DNA of 64,000 nt from Chrysosporum bergii ANA360D (GCF_029891735.1 NZ_JANQDH010000062.1:1-64000); one strand, 5' to 3'; positions 1 through 9,200 are shown, numbered from the stretch's first letter. The notes: generated by a model not told the origin, from the letters alone. Made by a program: numbers and translations.

Positions 1-24
1 AAAATTGGCTTTTTACTGGAGTTT

Positions 25-58
25 AGTCTCGGCGCGACGCTTCCGCCGCACCGAGACT
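25..58. repeat. Hairpin at window edge
   Basis: Perfect 8-bp arms AGTCTCGG (25-32) and CCGAGACT (51-58) enclose an 18-nt loop that itself contains a GCG/CGC mini-stem. It lies ahead of the tcmP-like gene and could be the terminator of a gene to the left or a REP-like unit; the window edge prevents a decision. Confidence 0.5.
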
Positions 59-78
59 GATTGTGCCAGTTATGTTAT

Positions 79-95
79 TTATTGTAGTACAATAA
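79..95. promoter_or_regulatory. 17-nt palindrome upstream of tcmP-like gene
   Basis: A perfect odd-length palindrome (TTATTGTA-G-TACAATAA) ends 50 nt before the ATG of the TcmP-like gene. GTA-N-TAC symmetry of this kind is typical of a dimeric repressor site, so it may be the operator of this gene. No cognate regulator is visible, and an AT-rich palindrome can also occur by chance. Confidence 0.35.
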
Positions 96-145
96 TACTA
101 TATTCTAGCGATCGCCTGTGCCAGTTGCGTAAGTCCTGATTACTT

Positions 146-1258
146 ATGACTAGCGATTCCTTCTTTGATGAACAAAAAGAGCAATCTTTAATAAAAGCTA
201 GAATTGTTGAAAAATATTTTTTGGCTTGGGCAAAAGTGATCATGCCACGGGTTAAGGAAAAAGGCAATAAAATTGGCTATGTAGACCTTTTTGCTGGACC
301 AGGTAGATATAAAGATGGTTCCAAATCAACACCCATAAAAGTTTTAGAAACATCAATTTCTCACCCAGATATGCTAAATATGTTGGAAACAGTATTTAAT
401 GATGCTAATTCGGAACATACTAATTTTCTTCAAGATGCTATAAATACAATTCCTGGTATCGAAAATTTAAAATACAAACCTCGCATAATCAATTATGAAG
501 TTGACGAAAATATTGTCCAAAGATTTAATCAGTTAAAATTAGGTCCGACGTTATTTTTTGTAGACCCTTGGGGATACAAGGGATTATCATTAGAGCTTAT
601 AAACTCACTTGTCAAAAACTGGGGCTGCGATTGCCTTTTCTTTTTTAATTATAATCGAATTAATATGGGTTTAGGTAACTCATCTGTGAAAGAACTTATA
701 AATGCGTTATTTGGAGAAACACGAGCAGATAGCTTACGCGAAAAAGTGCCAGCACTTAAGAGAGAAGAACGGGAGGTAACAATTGTGGAGGCTATTTGCG
801 AAGCTCTGCAAGAAATGGGTGGCAAATACGTCCTACCTTTTCGTTTTAAACATGAAAGTGGAAATCGTACTAGCCATTATTTAATTTTTGTAAGTAAAAA
901 TTCCACGGGCTATAATATTATCAAAGACATTATGGCTAAAGAAAGTTCTTACCAAAATCAAGGTGTACCTTCTTTGGAGTACAATCCATCCACGTTTGTT
1001 CAAACCTCTTTGTTTGAAAATCCTCCTCTGGATGAATTAGAACAAATGCTACTAGATGAATTTGCTGGACAAACAATAACTATGGAAGAAATTCATCGAC
1101 AGCATAGTGTTGGCAAAAGCTATATCAGCAAGAATTACAAAACCGCCCTTAATAATCTGGAAAACAAAGGTAAAATTACCGCAGAACCACCTGCTAATGA
1201 AAGAAGAAAAAATACCTTTGGAGATTCAGTTAAAGTTACATTTCCACCGAAGCAGTAA
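146..1258 (+). CDS. Three-Cys-motif partner protein TcmP family
   Basis: A 370-aa protein resembling the TcmP family, whose members occur beside a three-cysteine-motif (DUF5131, phage Gp37/Gp68-type) protein, as here. Residues 45-55 (YVDLFAGPGRY) look like a nucleotide- or SAM-binding loop, and 140-143 (DPWG) occupies the place of motif IV in Rossmann methyltransferases; this points to a methyltransferase-like fold but is inference. The C-terminal 60 residues (MEEIHRQHSVGKSYISKN) look like a winged helix, suggesting DNA or RNA binding. The ATG at 146 has only a weak Shine-Dalgarno. The 3' end overlaps the convergent DUF5131 gene by 23 nt. Biochemical role unknown. The gene is richer in AT than its neighbours, compatible with horizontal acquisition. 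Confidence 0.85.
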   Translation: MTSDSFFDEQKEQSLIKARIVEKYFLAWAKVIMPRVKEKGNKIGYVDLFAGPGRYKDGSKSTPIKVLETSISHPDMLNMLETVFNDANSEHTNFLQDAINTIPGIENLKYKPRIINYEVDENIVQRFNQLKLGPTLFFVDPWGYKGLSLELINSLVKNWGCDCLFFFNYNRINMGLGNSSVKELINALFGETRADSLREKVPALKREEREVTIVEAICEALQEMGGKYVLPFRFKHESGNRTSHYLIFVSKNSTGYNIIKDIMAKESSYQNQGVPSLEYNPSTFVQTSLFENPPLDELEQMLLDEFAGQTITMEEIHRQHSVGKSYISKNYKTALNNLENKGKITAEPPANERRKNTFGDSVKVTFPPKQ

Positions 1259-2024
1259 GCTCCAAACTTTCTTTTTTAATGACTAACTTGCGCGCCAATG
1301 CACCCCACTCAATGTGATGTTGTTGCCAAGCTGAAGGCATTTCATCCCATATTCTATCATCTAGCAACCTACCACCAGCTTTAGAAGTTCTACCACCAAC
1401 TTGCTTAAAGAAAAATGCTACTCCAGCTTTTTGACATTGGTCGCGAATATCCTCAGCCCACTCCATTTTCATTGGGCGATGTTTTTGACCAGATTCTCCA
1501 CCCACTATAACCCAATGAATATTTTTTAAGTCAAGATTCAATGAGCCTAAAAGTGGTTCACATGAAAGAAAACGCACGGATGCAGGTATTTGACGTAGTA
1601 AGTCAATTCGAGGGACATAGTTTTGATTTTCCACTGATACACCCAACCAAATATTTTTATGAAATACTAAGCTAGGGGCTAACTCAACTGCCCGTTCAGG
1701 TCTTTTTGTTAATATTTGATATATATGCCAAGGTGTAGCCTCAACCACTGTGAATACTTTTTGAATGAAATCTAAAGGTACTTCTTCATGAAAAAGGTCG
1801 CTCATTGAATTCACAAATATTCTGCTAGGTGTTCGCCACTTTAATGGTTCTGCTAGCCTTTCTGGATGTAATGTTAAATCAAACCCATTCTTAAAATTAT
1901 TAGGAAACCTTTTAGTCAAAGCTTCTGCATAGCAATGTAAACAGCCTGGACTAACTTTATTACAACCAGTTGTTGGATTCCAAGTTTTATCAGTCCACTC
2001 AATACCTGTGTGTGTACTAGACAT
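1236..2024 (-). CDS. DUF5131 (phage Gp37/Gp68-like) three-Cys-motif protein
   Basis: A 262-aa protein beginning GIEWTDKTWNPTTGC, the hallmark of the DUF5131 / phage Gp37-Gp68 family. C21, C28 and C31 (GCNKVSPGCLHCYAE) form the three-cysteine motif, which resembles a radical-SAM-type iron-sulfur site with unusual spacing; HWVIVGGESG and the run HRPMKMEWAEDIRDQC are also family-typical. It is the usual genomic companion of TcmP, but here the two are convergent and overlap at their 3' ends by 23 nt rather than being co-directional. ATG start at 2024. Function of the family is not established; reports associate it with phages and mobile DNA. Identity is firm, role is open. Confidence 0.88.
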   Translation of the reverse strand: MSSTHTGIEWTDKTWNPTTGCNKVSPGCLHCYAEALTKRFPNNFKNGFDLTLHPERLAEPLKWRTPSRIFVNSMSDLFHEEVPLDFIQKVFTVVEATPWHIYQILTKRPERAVELAPSLVFHKNIWLGVSVENQNYVPRIDLLRQIPASVRFLSCEPLLGSLNLDLKNIHWVIVGGESGQKHRPMKMEWAEDIRDQCQKAGVAFFFKQVGGRTSKAGGRLLDDRIWDEMPSAWQQHHIEWGALARKLVIKKESLELTASVEM

Positions 2025-2383
2025 GATGATCTAACCTATTAATTAATTTGGTCTACCGTTTAAATTTTTATAATTCAAAGGTACTATATTATAACAGAAT
2101 ATGTTGATAAATACATTATTTTAAGTCTCAGAAAAATATAAATAATATAAATCTTGTGTTGCGGGCATCTTTCCCGTTGCACTACCACATCAGGGTAAAA
2201 TTTGCCATCAACAACATAAAAAATTAATTATCATGATATTCTAATGACGATAAATCAAGATAAGAACATCTTTTTTACTTTTTCAGAAAATGTCTAGAAT
2301 TTATTAAAATTCTATTTGTCAAAATTTTCTAAGTTATCTAATTATAAAAATTTACCAACAAATGTAAATGATAGTCTTGTAAC
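2025..2383. other. Gene-free AT-rich spacer
   Basis: No ORF or RNA gene is recognised here. A short imperfect palindrome near 2161-2176 (GCGGGCATCTTTCCCG) resembles the hairpin core of the dispersed repeat that begins at 2358. Promoter elements for the DUF5131 gene should lie at its right-hand start near 2025-2100, but none could be assigned with confidence. Confidence 0.4.
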
Positions 2384-2435
2384 ACAAGCATCCTGCTTGT
2401 TAATGACGTACCTCACTTGGGCAAAATTCGCTACA
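2358..2435 (-). repeat. Dispersed hairpin repeat, copy 1 of 4
   Basis: Read on the minus strand it runs GTAGCGAATTTTGCCCAAG, TGAGGTAC, a 17-nt palindrome (2384-2400, arms ACAAGC/GCTTGT), then ACAAGACTATCATTTACAT. The same order recurs near 30.3, 49.5 and 61.4 kb. The stem differs in both arms from the other copies, so pairing is retained while sequence changes. Confidence 0.7.
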
Positions 2436-2443
2436 AGTAAAAC

Positions 2444-2473
2444 CCAACGCTTAAATTATAATTTAAGCGTTGG
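2444..2473. terminator. 30-nt perfect palindrome, terminator of ycf66
   Basis: Both halves match perfectly over 15 nt (CCAACGCTTAAATTA and its complement). On the minus strand the stem is followed by GGGTTTTAC, a short T tract, 11 nt beyond the stop codon of ycf66. It most likely terminates ycf66 transcription and could work in both directions. Confidence 0.7.
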
Positions 2474-2484
2474 TTGAATAAAAG

Positions 2485-3192
2485 TCAACTAGGTTGACTA
2501 GGGGGCATTTTTTCCGGTGGCGCTTCTGCAGGGGGAGCTAGTGCAGCATCGGGTGCAATTTCCTCAGCGGGAATTGGTGGTTTTTCTTCAGTTTCAGCCT
2601 CTGCTTCGGCTGCTGCTACCACTTCAGCAGGTGGGGAATTGGGTGGAGTTGGTTCCTTGGTTTCAGGTTCAGTGGCGGTGAGAGTAGCTTTTTCCTCTGC
2701 TGTTGCTTCTGGTTGGGCAGAAGTTTTATCAATAATCTCAACAGATGGTTTCTCAGTAGCCACAACAGTTGTTTCCTCTGGTGTGGGGGTTTCTGGCGTT
2801 TTCTTGGTTATGGTTTGTTGCGCTTTGTCTTTTATTCCCCTTAAGGTACTACCAATACTTTGTTGTACCTGAGTTAGCCGTTCTTGCATGGGTAAGGTTT
2901 TCACCCTCTCAGGACTGGATACTGGGGTTTGTTGTGTTGGGGGAGTAATTTGGTGACGTAATGAAAGAGTTTGCCAACCAAACCAAACCAAAAGAGCCAC
3001 GCTAGCCACATGACCTAGCAATAGACCCCCTGAAATGCGTGGTGCAAACACCCATAAGACCAAAGCATAGAACAGTCCTACACCACTCCAGATAAAGTCA
3101 TTCTTACGGTGGATTTCTGGGAAAAAGAAAGCTGCTATGTAAATGGCTAAACTACCAAGTCCAACCACAAAAGCTAGAAGATATGCCAGCAT
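2485..3192 (-). CDS. ycf66: Ycf66 family membrane protein
   Basis: A 235-aa protein. The N-terminal 80 residues match the Ycf66 family found in cyanobacteria and some plastids (FFFPEIHRKNDFIWSGVG, then APRISGGLLLGHVASVALL), with three hydrophobic segments at about residues 1-22, 32-50 and 56-74. The rest is a long Pro/Glu/Ala/Thr-rich tail without a fold that can be recognised, probably disordered and variable between species. Role in the thylakoid is unknown; a link to photosystem maintenance is suspected for the family. ATG start at 3192, with a 3' palindromic terminator. It lies about 100 nt beyond the ispD-linked small ORF on the same strand and may share its transcript. Confidence 0.88.
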   Translation of the reverse strand: MLAYLLAFVVGLGSLAIYIAAFFFPEIHRKNDFIWSGVGLFYALVLWVFAPRISGGLLLGHVASVALLVWFGWQTLSLRHQITPPTQQTPVSSPERVKTLPMQERLTQVQQSIGSTLRGIKDKAQQTITKKTPETPTPEETTVVATEKPSVEIIDKTSAQPEATAEEKATLTATEPETKEPTPPNSPPAEVVAAAEAEAETEEKPPIPAEEIAPDAALAPPAEAPPEKMPPSQPS

Positions 3193-3298
3193 CTTTTGGT
3201 TACTCCTTATTGCATCGTTTGACTAGGAACTGGCGACTAACCAGTACCCAGATCCTTAACTAGATATTTCAATTTTGCAACTTTTGCAATTCCAGGAG

Positions 3299-3403
3299 TT
3301 AATCTTTAATAGCTTTATGTAATGCTACTGCAAATCCAATGTCCTCTATTTCATCAGCAGTGGTAACGGCGGGAATGTCAAATTTTGCGTCGGCGTTTGT
3401 CAT
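3299..3403 (-). CDS. Small 34-aa ORF translationally coupled to ispD
   Basis: The ATG of this ORF overlaps the TGA of ispD as ATGA (3400-3403), the classic arrangement for translational coupling. The product begins MTNADAKFDIPAVTTADEIE, followed by DIGFAVALHKAIKD: acidic in the middle, hydrophilic, with no signal peptide or membrane segment. No family is recognised. Codon use looks ordinary. It could be a genuine small protein co-made with IspD, or a fragment of an older downstream gene. The coupling and the clean stop favour a translated ORF; without homologues this stays moderate. Confidence 0.45.
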   Translation of the reverse strand: MTNADAKFDIPAVTTADEIEDIGFAVALHKAIKD

Positions 3404-4092
3404 TTATCCTGTTTTTCTCGGTTGCTGAGGATAAATTCAGCGATCGCTAGGTCTTGAGGAGTAGTAACTTTTAAGTTGGTTTCTTCTCCGGGGACAATTC
3501 GGACCTTAATACCGCATTTTTCCAATAAAGCAGCATCATCAGTCACTTCCCAACCTTGACTAATACCTTGAGCGTGGCACTGTTTCAATAATTGCACATT
3601 AAATCCTTGAGGAGTTTGTGCTGCCCACAATTGTCGCCGGTCGGGTGTGCTTTCAATCATGCCATGGTGGTCAACAACTTTGATAGTATCTTTCACAGGT
3701 ACAGCTGCAATTAAACCAGAACATTGGCGGATGGCTTCGGCGCATGAGTTGAGTAAATCTGGTGTGACTAGACATCGAGCGCCATCATGAATTAATACCT
3801 GTTCTGCGGCAGCCGGTAGAGCCTGTAAGCCGTTGTAAACGGATTCTTGACGTGTGGAGCCACCAGTAATAAATTCCACCGGTTTACTCACATTCACATC
3901 AGCGAGAATCCCTTTGAAGTCCGGCCAGTCAATGGGTTGAGAAATAATTCCTATCCACTTGATTGTACTAGCCGCAGCCGCAGCCTGAAGAGTCCAAGCA
4001 ATAATTGGTTGCGATCGCACCTTTAGGAGGAGTTTATTACGGGTTCCCCCCATTCTTTTGCCGATTCCCGCCGATGGAATGAGTAAATACAT
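3400..4092 (-). CDS. ispD: 2-C-methyl-D-erythritol 4-phosphate cytidylyltransferase
   Basis: A 230-aa enzyme of the MEP isoprenoid pathway that joins CTP and methylerythritol 4-phosphate; in this organism it feeds carotenoids, the chlorophyll phytyl tail and quinones. The N-terminal nucleotide-binding motif (LIPSAGIGKRMGGTRNK) and LIHDGARCLV, AVPVKDTIK, QTPQGF and EVTDDAALLE are all family signatures. The start is set at the ATG at 4092, because the family begins right at MYLLIPSAG; an in-frame start 48 nt upstream would only add a non-conserved leader that runs into CCAATGA heptamer repeats. The stop overlaps the start of a 34-aa ORF. Confidence 0.95.
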   Translation of the reverse strand: MYLLIPSAGIGKRMGGTRNKLLLKVRSQPIIAWTLQAAAAASTIKWIGIISQPIDWPDFKGILADVNVSKPVEFITGGSTRQESVYNGLQALPAAAEQVLIHDGARCLVTPDLLNSCAEAIRQCSGLIAAVPVKDTIKVVDHHGMIESTPDRRQLWAAQTPQGFNVQLLKQCHAQGISQGWEVTDDAALLEKCGIKVRIVPGEETNLKVTTPQDLAIAEFILSNREKQDK

Positions 4093-4129
4093 AGAAAACC
4101 TCAAAAAATCAATAACTGGGTAGGTGTTG

Positions 4130-4150
4130 CCAATGACCAATGACCAATGA
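4130..4150. repeat. CCAATGA heptamer x3
   Basis: Three perfect tandem CCAATGA units lie between the divergent ispD and glycosyltransferase genes. Short tandemly repeated heptamers are common in filamentous cyanobacterial genomes. A second identical triplet is at 34673-34693. Confidence 0.8.
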
Positions 4151-4209
4151 ATAATTTCTCATACCTATATTCCCCTAAAATAAGTAGCGAGTAAGCTTCA
4201 ATAAAAATT

Positions 4210-5166
4210 ATGCGAGTAGTAGCCCTTGTCCCTGGTGGAATTGGCGACCAAATTCTTTTCTTCCCGACACTAGATGATCTGAAGCGTTATTACCCTAACA
4301 TTCAGTTAGATGTCGTTGTTGAACCCCGGTCAAAGGCTGCCTACCGGGTGAGCAAGTCAGTTAATAATGTACTGACCTTTGATTACAAAGACCGCAACAG
4401 TTTAGCCGATTGGATCAATCTGGTGGGCATGATTCGCGATCGCGAGTATGATGTGGTTATCAGTGTGGGACAAAGTTCCTTAATCGGTCTTTTACTCTGG
4501 TTAACAGGAATTCCCACCCGCATTGGCTACCAAGGCAAAGGAGCAGTTTTTCTCACTAATTCCGTGCCTTACCAACCAAACCAGTACCAAGCGGCACTAT
4601 ACCACGACTTATTACAACCTTTAGGGATTAAAACCCCCCGCCCGCAGTTATCGCTGAACGTGCCAACACCAGACATTGAGTGGTCACAAAATGAACAAAA
4701 TCGTTTGGGGGTAAATGAAACAGGCTACATATTAGTTAATGTTGGTTTTAGTGAGACATCTCAACAAAGTTTGGATCAACTCTACCCTGTGGAGTATTGG
4801 CAGCGAATTATTCAGGAATGTCAACACAAGCAGCCGGATTTGCCTGTGGTAGTGATTCAAGGCTCTGAAAATGAGCAACTTGGGCCATGGCTCCTGGAGA
4901 GGATTCCTACTATCAAGGTGACTGCTCCTAATAACATTGGCAAATTAGCAGCCATGATTAGTGGAGCAAGTTTGATGTTGTCCACTGCTGATCCACTACT
5001 TCACTTAAGTGTCGCAGTGCAAACCTATACTATTGCCCTATTTGGCTCCACAGATCCAGCCCAGTTGCTGCCAACAAGTGATAAATTTCTGGCCATTAAA
5101 TCACCTACAGGTCAAATAGCGGATATTTCACCGGATTTGGTTTTGGATAAAATTTGGGGAGGCTAA
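4210..5166 (+). CDS. Glycosyltransferase family 9 protein
   Basis: A 318-aa protein of the heptosyltransferase-like GT9 family (GT-B fold), related to ADP-heptose:LPS heptosyltransferases. The N-terminus carries the glycine-rich acceptor loop (VPGGIGDQILFFPTLDDLK) and the C-terminal half the donor-binding region (VIQGSENEQ, then STADPLLHLSVAV and ALFGSTDP, matching the family's TxDTGxxHLAAAL and PxxxLFGPTxP regions). The usual catalytic-side histidine of the HLAAAL block is retained in LLHLSVAV. Cyanobacteria generally lack heptose in LPS, so the sugar is uncertain; a role in outer-membrane or exopolysaccharide glycan assembly is inferred. It stands alone and is divergent from ispD. Confidence 0.82.
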   Translation: MRVVALVPGGIGDQILFFPTLDDLKRYYPNIQLDVVVEPRSKAAYRVSKSVNNVLTFDYKDRNSLADWINLVGMIRDREYDVVISVGQSSLIGLLLWLTGIPTRIGYQGKGAVFLTNSVPYQPNQYQAALYHDLLQPLGIKTPRPQLSLNVPTPDIEWSQNEQNRLGVNETGYILVNVGFSETSQQSLDQLYPVEYWQRIIQECQHKQPDLPVVVIQGSENEQLGPWLLERIPTIKVTAPNNIGKLAAMISGASLMLSTADPLLHLSVAVQTYTIALFGSTDPAQLLPTSDKFLAIKSPTGQIADISPDLVLDKIWGG

Positions 5167-5196
5167 ACCAGTCCGATACTTTTTTGATCACTAATG

Positions 5197-5440
5197 CTAA
5201 GAAATGCCTAAGTTGAGATTGTCTCTCAACCAAAGCGTATCAACCAATGCACAAAGATAAATTCCCCGCGCACCATTCAAATCTCGGTTCATGGTTTGAC
5301 CATCTATCCGAGATTTGATAGTTAATGTAAGCCATCGTCTTACAGAGCGAGCATACCTCGACTAGTCTCCGTACAAGTCCTGGTTACCGCTAATAAAACC
5401 CTTCGCTGCTTAATCAAGTCCACCTAATCATGTACCTGAA
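5197..5440 (-). pseudogene. tnpB (IS200/IS605) C-terminal remnant
   Basis: Minus-strand translation gives GQTMNRDLNGARGIYL, then CALVDTLWLRDNLNLGIS and a TAG at 5197-5199. RDLNGARGI is the conserved block that carries the last RuvC aspartate of TnpB. Upstream of it only a scrambled trace of the zinc-ribbon region (TCT.., CSLC) remains across frameshifts and stops; the N-terminal three quarters are gone. It lies between the glycosyltransferase and the DevA-like gene. Confidence 0.7.
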
Positions 5441-5476
5441 TTGGGAAAAATTGGCTATAGAAAAAAACACTCAGCA

Positions 5477-6172
5477 CTAACCATTAGTAAAAGTAGTCGT
5501 ACCATCCTTAACAAGATGACCATCCTCCATATGGATAATACGGTCAGCAATATCTAAAATGCGGTTGTCATGGGTCACAAGCAAAATTGTACAGCCTTGC
5601 TCTTTCGCCAACTTCTGCATGATATCCACAACATCCCGCCCCGATTGTTTATCAAGTGCAGCCGTGGGTTCATCCGCTAAGACAATCCTAGGCTTACTTA
5701 CCAACGCTCGCGCGATCGCCACCCGTTGTTTCTGTCCACCAGATAATTTATCCGGATAATAATGGAGTCGCTGACCCAAACCTACAGCCTCTAACATTTC
5801 TTGTGACTGCTTGAGCATTTCCCCAGCAGAAATTTTGGGTTGCACTTCCAAACCCATCCGCACATTCTGGAGTGCTGTTAAACTCCCATGCAGGTTATGA
5901 GCTTGAAAAATATAACCATTACTTCTTCGGGCTTGTGTTAATTCTTCAGGACTAGCCCCACATAATTCTCTCCCTAAAACTCGCAAACTACCAGACTGAA
6001 CAGAACGCAACCCCCCCACTAAAGTTAGCAGTGTAGTTTTACCAGAACCAGAAGGCCCAGTCATAATTACAATCTCACCCGCATTAATTGTGAGATTAAT
6101 ATTGAATAAAACCTGCTTAGTTAGTTGACCACTACCAAAGTAATGATCAAGATCCTGAATACATATCACCAT
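5477..6172 (-). CDS. DevA-like ABC transporter ATP-binding protein
   Basis: A 231-aa ATPase of the MacB/LolD class, closest in look to DevA of the heterocyst glycolipid exporter DevBCA. Walker A is GPSGSGKTTLL (about residues 39-49), the signature LSGGQKQRVAIARAL (about 143-157), and Walker B VLADEPTAALD; the segment HNLHGSLTALQNVRMGLEVQ is DevA-like. No DevB (membrane fusion) or DevC (permease) gene is adjacent: downstream is a tnpB remnant and upstream a 94-bp repeat unit lies only 13 nt before the ATG. The gene may be an orphan left by rearrangement, or it may serve permeases encoded elsewhere. Confidence 0.85.
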   Translation of the reverse strand: MVICIQDLDHYFGSGQLTKQVLFNINLTINAGEIVIMTGPSGSGKTTLLTLVGGLRSVQSGSLRVLGRELCGASPEELTQARRSNGYIFQAHNLHGSLTALQNVRMGLEVQPKISAGEMLKQSQEMLEAVGLGQRLHYYPDKLSGGQKQRVAIARALVSKPRIVLADEPTAALDKQSGRDVVDIMQKLAKEQGCTILLVTHDNRILDIADRIIHMEDGHLVKDGTTTFTNG

Positions 6173-6185
6173 ATTGACCGATCAT

Positions 6186-6233
6186 CCCCATGTCTGAAGC
6201 CATTAGCTCTGCTCGCCGTTGATATTTCCGTCA
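6186..6233 (+). repeat. 94-bp dispersed repeat, copy A (truncated)
   Basis: This copy keeps only the right half of the 94-bp unit, from CCCCATGTCTGAAGCC to GATATTTCCGTCA. The left hairpin is lost. It lies in the 102-bp gap between sbcC and the DevA-like gene, where it must overlap the promoter or 5' UTR of the latter. It is inverted relative to copy B at 9424-9506. Confidence 0.85.
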
Positions 6234-6274
6234 AGCTAAAGACCAATCACGAACCCTCTAGTCCCGTGAGTATG

Positions 6275-9200
6275 TCAAAAACGCAACTGGGAACCTTGTT
6301 GAGTTTTACTTACCTCTATTCGGGCTTGAAATGCTTCTTTCAGATGGGGTATATGGGTGACAGTGAGGATACAAGCAAAGTCAGAAGCGATCGCATTAAT
6401 GGAAGCAATCAGGCGATCGCATCCTTCCGCATCCTGTGTACCAAAACCTTCATCTATAATCAACAATTGTAATGCTGCACCCGCTCTTTGTGCCAATAGT
6501 TTCGCCAGAGCTAAACGGATAGCAAAGTTAATTCTAAATGCTTCCCCACCAGAATAAGTTTCATAAGCTCGCGTTCCACTAGAATCAGCTATTAAAATAT
6601 CCAAAGTATCAATCAGCTTGGCGTTTTTCGTCTTAGCCTTACCACTCCGTCCAGATTTTTGAGTAATAAACTGCACATGCAATTGATTAGCAGTCAGCCG
6701 TGATAATAGTTTATTTGTTTCAGCTTCTAATTGGGGTAACACATTTTCAATCATCAGTGCTTGGATGCCATTTTTACCAAATGCCTGCGCCAATTCCTGA
6801 TAAATTCTTTGTTCTCGCCGCAAGTGTTTTAAATCCTGCTGCTGTTGCTCATACTGATTTTGCAGAGTTTCTATTTGCAGCATCATTTGTTCCAAACGCC
6901 CTAAACTGACAATTTTCTCATCAAGTTGCCGTCGCCGTGTTTGAATTTTCTGCTCTAAAGCGTTGATTTCCTCAGTGGGGTTAGCTGACCCCCCCAACTG
7001 TTGAGTTATAGTTTCAATCTGGGTAAAAAGTTTTTGCTGCTCCTGTCCTCTCTCCCATTTAGCTGCTTCTAAATCTTGCCATCGTTTCTGGAGTTGGGGG
7101 TATTGCTCCTGGGCTGAGAGCAGCTGTTGATAACGTAATTGCCAAGATTGGGCTTGGCGTACAGATTGGCGCAGGTTGTTATGTTGCTCTGAACTATAAC
7201 CAATTTCCACAATATAACGCTCAAGTTGAGTAATTTCTCTAGCCCAATGAGAATTAGTTTTTTCCTCGTGAATTCTGGCTTGTAATTGAGCAATCACCCC
7301 TTGTAACTCTGGTTTACGGGCAGCTATTTGAGCTTTACGCTTGGCTGCATCTTTAATTTGCCCTTGCTTCACTTCCGCCCACCGCCACCGCTCCACCTCA
7401 CTCCGAGCCAGGGCGTGGTTTTGCTCATTGTAATTCAACTGTTGTAAATATGCTTCTAGTTCCCGCAATTCCGCCTGTTTCTCAGGAGCGTAATCACCCA
7501 CTTGCAAAGCCCGCTCTATATGTTGCTTTTCTGCGTCCAGCTGTTGTAACTGTTGATGAGCATCATTTATAGATTGCAATTGTGCGGCTAATTGACCTCT
7601 TTGTTCTCTCAGGCTCTCATAAGGAGATACTTTATTGTTTATTTCGCGATATTCCTGCCTGAGTATCTGAATTTCTCGGTCTGACACCGCCATTTGTTCC
7701 CGAAACACCCACAATTGCCCTTCTATATCCTCATACTCATCTTTAGTTTTATTTACCACCCGGTTCCAATGATGTTCATCTAAAGGACGCTCACATAAAG
7801 GACAAATTGCATCAGGAGTCCGGAGCATTTGCAATTTTTGCTCTATTTCCGCCAATACTTTTTGATATTCCCGTTGTTGACTTTGCAGACGTTCCATAAA
7901 ATGCCGTCTTTCCTGGCCTTTTTCTTGTACTCGTTGCAGATAAACCTTGTCTTTTTGTATTTGGGAAATCTGCATTTCTAACTCTCTCGCCACCTCTTGC
8001 AAGTACGGCTGACGTTGTAAACAGCGTTTTAGTTGAGTTTCCGTCGCTTGTAACTGTTCCAAACGTGCTACTAAACCAGCATGAACTCTATCCAGTTGAC
8101 TTTGCAGGTTTTGCCGTTGTTGTAACAAAGGAGAAACCTGCATTTGCAACTCATCTAAATCAGTCAAGCGACGACGGGCTGTGGTCAGTTCTGCTAAAGC
8201 CGCTTCCACCTCATTTGATTTATTCAGGGTATGTTGCAGTTCTGGTTCTTGTTGTTCTAGTGCTGCTAATTGTCCTTGAACCTGTTGCAGTTCTCCTTCT
8301 AATTCGTGAATTTGGCTGGTTAGTTGCTGTTGTTTTTGTTGCAGTAGGGCCGTTGACCGCGTGTATTCCTGAAATTTATTACCAAAAGCTTCTTCCCGTG
8401 CCTGCAACTGTTGATACTCAGTAAAGCCATTTTTAATTTCCGCTTCCTGATTTAATATGGCTTGTAAATCCGATAGTTGAGTTTGTAATGTTAACTGTTC
8501 TTGTTCCAATCGCTGGCCATCTTGAGTTAAATTTTGATATTGTTGCCTGACAAAATGTAGTTGTTGTTCCCAGGTTTGGCGCTGGTGCTGGACAACTTGC
8601 AAACTTTGTAACTGAATATTCTCAAAAGCTTGAACCTCTTGCATATGGTTAAGTTCAGTTTCTAATTCTGCTTTTTGGGCTTGCGTCCTTTCCCGGTGTT
8701 GCAGTTGAGTTTTGCTCGACTCTAAACAACGTTCTAACTCCTCAGCCCTAGCTTTAAACTGGCGGTATGACTCCTTGGCTCGTTCTTCTAATTGATCATA
8801 TTGATTGAGTTTTAATAACTCCGCCAAAATCTCCTTGCGTTCAGTCGGACGCTTGATCATAAACTCATCAGCACGACCCTGGCGCAAGTACGCCGAATTA
8901 ATAAACGTATCGTAATCCAATTTAATGTGTTCTAAAATCAAATCTTGTGTAGCCCGGATACCTTTACCTGTGAGTGGGCGAAACCCAGAAGCGGTTTCGA
9001 TTTGAAATTCTAAAACACCACTACCACCGCGAACCCTGGTGCGAATTACTCGATATTTTTGTTGATTACATTGAAAAATATAATCAACCCTAACTTCGCT
9101 CGTACCCGAATGAATTACGTCATCTTCAACACCGGCACGGCTTTCACCCCAAATCGCCCACGTGATTGCTTCTAAAAGAGAAGACTTACCCGCACCATTA

